From: Burkholderia catarinensis
GTDB lineage: Bacteria; Pseudomonadota; Gammaproteobacteria; Burkholderiales; Burkholderiaceae
Assembly (NCBI RefSeq): GCF_001883705.2
Contig: NZ_MDEQ02000004.1
Span: 62,001-126,000 of the forward strand
Direction: 5' to 3'
DNA length: 64,000 bases
Shown one piece after another: positions 61,350-64,000 of this stretch. The notes beneath the pieces were generated by a model that worked only from the letters and a program-made list of their open reading frames with translations, ran no database searches and was not told the origin of the DNA. The position numbers and the translations under genes are program-made. Within the stretch, counting starts at the first letter, position 1. Each line of letters opens with the position of its first letter.

Positions 61350-62603
61350 ATGGCACTCATCGTACACAAATACGGCGGCACTTCGATGGGCTCGGTCGAG
61401 CGCATCAAGAACGTCGCGAAACGCGTCGCAAAATGGCATCAGGCCGGGCACCAGATGGTGGTCGTGCCTTCGGCGATGTCCGGCGAAACCAACCGTCTGC
61501 TCGGTCTTGCGAAAGAGATTTCGAGCCAGCCGAGCCCGCGTGAGCTCGATATGATCGCGTCGACCGGCGAGCAGGTCAGCGTCGGCCTGCTGTCGATCGC
61601 GCTGCAGGAAATCGGCGTCGAGGCCGTGAGCTATGCGGGCTGGCAAGTGCCGATCAAGACCGACAGCGCGTTCACGAAAGCGCGCATTCACTCGATCGAC
61701 GACGAGCGCGTGAAGGCCGATCTGAACGCAGGCAAGGTCGTGATCATCACGGGCTTCCAGGGCGTCGATCCGGATGGTCACATCACGACGCTGGGCCGTG
61801 GCGGCTCGGACACGTCGGCGGTGGCGGTCGCGGCTGCGCTGGGTGCCGAAGAGTGCCTGATTTATACGGACGTCGACGGCGTCTATACGACCGATCCGCG
61901 TGTCGTCGAAGAGGCGCGACGCCTTGATCGCGTGACGTTCGAGGAGATGCTGGAAATGGCCAGCCTCGGCTCGAAGGTCCTGCAGATCCGCTCGGTCGAG
62001 TTCGCCGGCAAATTCCAGGTGAAGACGCGCGTGCTGTCGAGCCTGACCGATCCGCTGATTGCGCTCGACGAAGAAATGCGCTCGGGCACCCTGATTACTT
62101 TTGAAGAAGACGAGACCATGGAAAAGGCAGTCATTTCCGGCATCGCGTTCCAGCGCGACGAAGCACGCATTGCTGTGATGGGCGTGCCCGACAAGCCGGG
62201 CATCGCGTATCAGATCCTCGGCCCGGTTGCCGACGCGAACGTCGACGTCGACATGATCATCCAGAACCAGAGCGTCCAGGGCAAGACCGACTTCACGTTC
62301 ACGGTCGGTCGCGGCGACTACCAGAAGGCGATGGACATCCTCACCAACCAGGTGAAGGGCCATGTGAATGCCGAGCAGGTGCAGGGCGACCCGAAGGTGT
62401 CGAAGGTGTCGGTCGTCGGCGTCGGCATGCGTTCGCACGTGGGCGTCGCGAGCAAGATGTTCCGCACGCTGTCGGAAGAGGGCATCAACATCCAGATGAT
62501 CTCGACGTCCGAAATCAAGATTTCGGTGCTGATCGACGAGAAATACATGGAGCTGGCCGTCCGCGCGCTGCACAAGGCATTCGAACTCGACCAGGCATCG
62601 TGA
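61350..62603 (+). CDS. lysC: Aspartate kinase (lysine-pathway type)
   Basis: 417 residues from ATG 61350; the frame stays open to 61188 but that part has no kinase similarity. Catalytic KYGGTSMGS and [28 protein letters not shown], then two ACT domains (about 265-335 and 345-415) for feedback control. First step of the aspartate-derived amino acids, feeding dapA. It follows tilS. Confidence 0.95.
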   Translation: MALIVHKYGGTSMGSVERIKNVAKRVAKWHQAGHQMVVVPSAMSGETNRLLGLAKEISSQPSPRELDMIASTGEQVSVGLLSIALQEIGVEAVSYAGWQVPIKTDSAFTKARIHSIDDERVKADLNAGKVVIITGFQGVDPDGHITTLGRGGSDTSAVAVAAALGAEECLIYTDVDGVYTTDPRVVEEARRLDRVTFEEMLEMASLGSKVLQIRSVEFAGKFQVKTRVLSSLTDPLIALDEEMRSGTLITFEEDETMEKAVISGIAFQRDEARIAVMGVPDKPGIAYQILGPVADANVDVDMIIQNQSVQGKTDFTFTVGRGDYQKAMDILTNQVKGHVNAEQVQGDPKVSKVSVVGVGMRSHVGVASKMFRTLSEEGINIQMISTSEIKISVLIDEKYMELAVRALHKAFELDQAS

Positions 62604-62641
62604 ATTTTTCGTGATGCATTGAAGAAAATGCATCGCGGAAA

Positions 62642-62670
62642 TTGACCAACGGCTCCAAACCCTATATGAT
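62642..62670 (+). promoter_or_regulatory. Predicted promoter of the tRNA-Ser gene
   Basis: TTGACC (62642-62647), 17-base spacer, TATGAT (62665-62670). Both boxes match 5 of 6 positions, ending 43 bases before the tRNA. Confidence 0.75.
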
Positions 62671-62713
62671 CTTGTTCTCGTCGCACTGCCTCCCTGGTGC
62701 GAGCGAAGGTTTG

Positions 62714-62807
62714 GGAGACGTGGCCGAGAGGTCGAAGGCACTCCCCTGCTAAGGGAGCATCTGGGCCAAAACCTGGATCGAGGGTTCGAATCCCTCCGTC
62801 TCCGCCA
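62714..62807 (+). tRNA. tRNA-Ser (anticodon GCU)
   Basis: 94 bases including the encoded CCA. Acceptor GGAGACG pairs with CGTCTCC. D stem GCC/GGC. Anticodon stem CTCCC/GGGAG with loop CTGCTAA gives anticodon GCU (62748-62750). A long variable arm is present. T stem GAGGG/CCCTC with TTCGAAT loop. It reads AGC and AGU serine codons. Confidence 0.97.
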
Positions 62808-62818
62808 AAAGCGGTGAC

Positions 62819-62855
62819 AAAGCCCCGCAAGTTCTCGGACTTGCGGGGCTTTTTC
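62819..62855 (+). terminator. Rho-independent terminator after tRNA-Ser
   Basis: AGCCCCGCAAGT (62821-62832), loop TCTCGG, ACTTGCGGGGCT (62839-62850) then a T-run. It is 11 bases past the tRNA, as expected for a lone tRNA unit. Confidence 0.93.
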
Positions 62856-63006
62856 TTTTTCCGGTCCGTGCGTGCCAAATACGCGATGCTGCCTGATCTC
62901 ATCCGCGGACGGACCGGGTCGGGGCAGCGAATCCAGGCAATGAGTGCTCGACTTGAGCGACGATAGTGCGCTACATATCGCGTATCGTTTGGCTCGACTC
63001 AAGGTG

Positions 63007-64000
63007 ATGCTCTTGGCAAGCCCGGATTCCGTTCTGACTGTCCTCTCTCATCGACCTGTCGACGGACTTGTCGATAACCATGCGCATTACGCGCGGCTGC
63101 ACGGTTACCGGCATGCGGCGGTCGACGGCATGCACGTGTATGGCGAGCGCCAGCAGGTCCTGCACAAGTACCACGCGATCATCGCGCAGCTCGTCGCGAT
63201 GGAGCCGGGTGCGTTGCTGCTGGTGCTCGATCCGTTCTCCGTCGTGTTCGACCCGCACGCGCTGCAGGATGTCGCACGCGGTTACGATGCGATCGTCACA
63301 ACGCAGACGTCGAAGTCGGCGCTGCCCGCCGCAAGCGGCATGATCTTCCGCAACGTGCCCGACGTGCGCGAGCGGTTGCGCAAGCTGGCGGTCGAACTGG
63401 GCAAATGGGCGATGCACCTTCCGGAGCGGCGACACGCGTGCGAGGCGACGCTGCTGGCGGAGTACTTTTCGCCGCTGCCGTTCGACGCGCCGCTCGCGAA
63501 CGGCTATTTCGCGTCGGCCCAGACGGTCTGGAGCGACGGGGTCGCGATCGATTCGATCGCAGGCGCCCGGCCGCTCGTGGCGCACCAGGCGCCCGAGTGG
63601 CGGCAGGTGGACGGCGTCTGGGCGCCGGCTGCCGACTACGATTTCCGCTATGTGCTGGCGCTGGTCGACGATGCGGAGCGGTTCCAGCGCGGCGATCTCC
63701 CGCACGCAATGAACGACTGGCGAGCCGCGCAGCAGCGAACGCGCGACGCGGAGCGGCATGTGAATCCGCAAGCGCGTATTGCGTTCGTGAGCCTGCATAC
63801 GTCGCATATCGCGGGCTATGGCGATCTGCACGAGGAGAACTTCGTTCGCTACTGCACGCGGCATGGCTATGCGTACCACACGTATCGCGAACCGCCCGCA
63901 TTTCTGCCGGACGGCATCGATGCGAACTGGGCAAAGCTCCATCTGATTCGCGAACATCTGCCGCATCACGCATTCGTGTTCTGGGTCGATGCGGACATCC
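63007..64000 (+). CDS. Putative glycosyltransferase with two GT34-like domains, 3' end outside window
   Basis: 331 codons are visible from ATG 63007 before the window ends; in-frame GTG 62944 or TTG 62953 are also possible starts. The first part has LVDNHAHYARLHGY, KYHAIIAQL and LLLVLDPFSVVF. The second, from about residue 262, repeats the pattern: HTSHIAGYGDLHEENFVRYC, then NWAKLHLIREHL and VFWVDADI. The second half holds a DxD-type sugar-nucleotide motif (DAD) as in the GMA12/MNN10 (GT34) family. The first has DPF in that place, so it may be inactive. The acceptor and donor are unknown. No neighbour in view helps. Confidence 0.7.
   Translation, partial: MLLASPDSVLTVLSHRPVDGLVDNHAHYARLHGYRHAAVDGMHVYGERQQVLHKYHAIIAQLVAMEPGALLLVLDPFSVVFDPHALQDVARGYDAIVTTQTSKSALPAASGMIFRNVPDVRERLRKLAVELGKWAMHLPERRHACEATLLAEYFSPLPFDAPLANGYFASAQTVWSDGVAIDSIAGARPLVAHQAPEWRQVDGVWAPAADYDFRYVLALVDDAERFQRGDLPHAMNDWRAAQQRTRDAERHVNPQARIAFVSLHTSHIAGYGDLHEENFVRYCTRHGYAYHTYREPPAFLPDGIDANWAKLHLIREHLPHHAFVFWVDADI

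Noticed and set aside
62318-62902. Minus-strand frame crossing lysC end, tRNA-Ser and terminator
   Set aside because: It reads through a tRNA gene and a terminator and cannot be a real gene.
62971-63969. 332-residue minus-strand frame at the right edge
   Set aside because: The plus-strand frame over the same bases has internal repeats and glycosyltransferase motifs; the minus frame is Arg/His-rich shadow.

Overview
The window is a stretch of core chromosome from a high-GC beta-proteobacterium, almost certainly Burkholderia and most likely the B. cepacia complex (chromosome 1). This rests on codon use, on gene orders such as pyrG-kdsA-eno-ftsB, accA-tilS-lysC and iscRSUA-hscBA-fdx-iscX, and on the protein sequences themselves. 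No insertion sequence, prophage, integrase, CRISPR array, toxin-antitoxin pair or rRNA operon was seen. Genes are packed on both strands with short gaps, so this is mostly housekeeping DNA rather than an island.

Layout. 1-5.5 kb: a phasin gene cut by the window edge, with a promoter flanked by two palindromes; a PBP7-type endopeptidase; an IclR regulator divergent from lutA-lutB (lactate oxidation, no lutC beside them). 5.6-12.5 kb: a small membrane protein, a low-molecular-weight phosphatase, then the complete ISC iron-sulfur assembly operon. It is headed by two IscR-type operators and split by a terminator-like hairpin between iscA and hscB. 12.5-19.3 kb (minus): a glycine-zipper protein, lysS, prfB (with its programmed +1 frameshift), recJ and a conserved unknown. 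19.4-25.9 kb (plus): lolC-lolD (one permease only), a TatD-type nuclease, comEC, a tandem hairpin repeat and an alpha/beta hydrolase. 26-30.5 kb: pyrG-kdsA-eno-ftsB, which joins nucleotide, LPS-Kdo, glycolytic and division functions.

30.5-44 kb: a lipoprotein, hslO and a gamma-carbonic-anhydrase-like protein (minus). Then a plus-strand run follows: DUF455 protein, hydrolase, PHP phosphatase, YciO-type protein, site-2 protease, trpS, methyltransferase, dapA, bamC and a WalJ-type hydrolase. It ends at a shared terminator facing an Ala-rich lipoprotein and a JmjC-type oxygenase, which is divergent from a SlyD-type isomerase. 44-51 kb (minus): a metallophosphoesterase overlapping mutS, an FAD protein and suhB. 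51-62.6 kb: trmJ and cysE; lpxH-ppiB-ppiA-TPR protein (minus); then cysS, a DNA glycosylase, accA, tilS and lysC. The window closes with tRNA-Ser(GCU), its promoter and terminator, and a truncated gene for what looks like a two-domain GT34-like glycosyltransferase.

The points most worth a second look are regulatory or structural: the phaP control region, the isc operators and internal terminator, the prfB recoding site, the tandem hairpins before the hydrolase, and the duplicated glycosyltransferase-like protein at the right edge. No clearly new multi-gene system was found.
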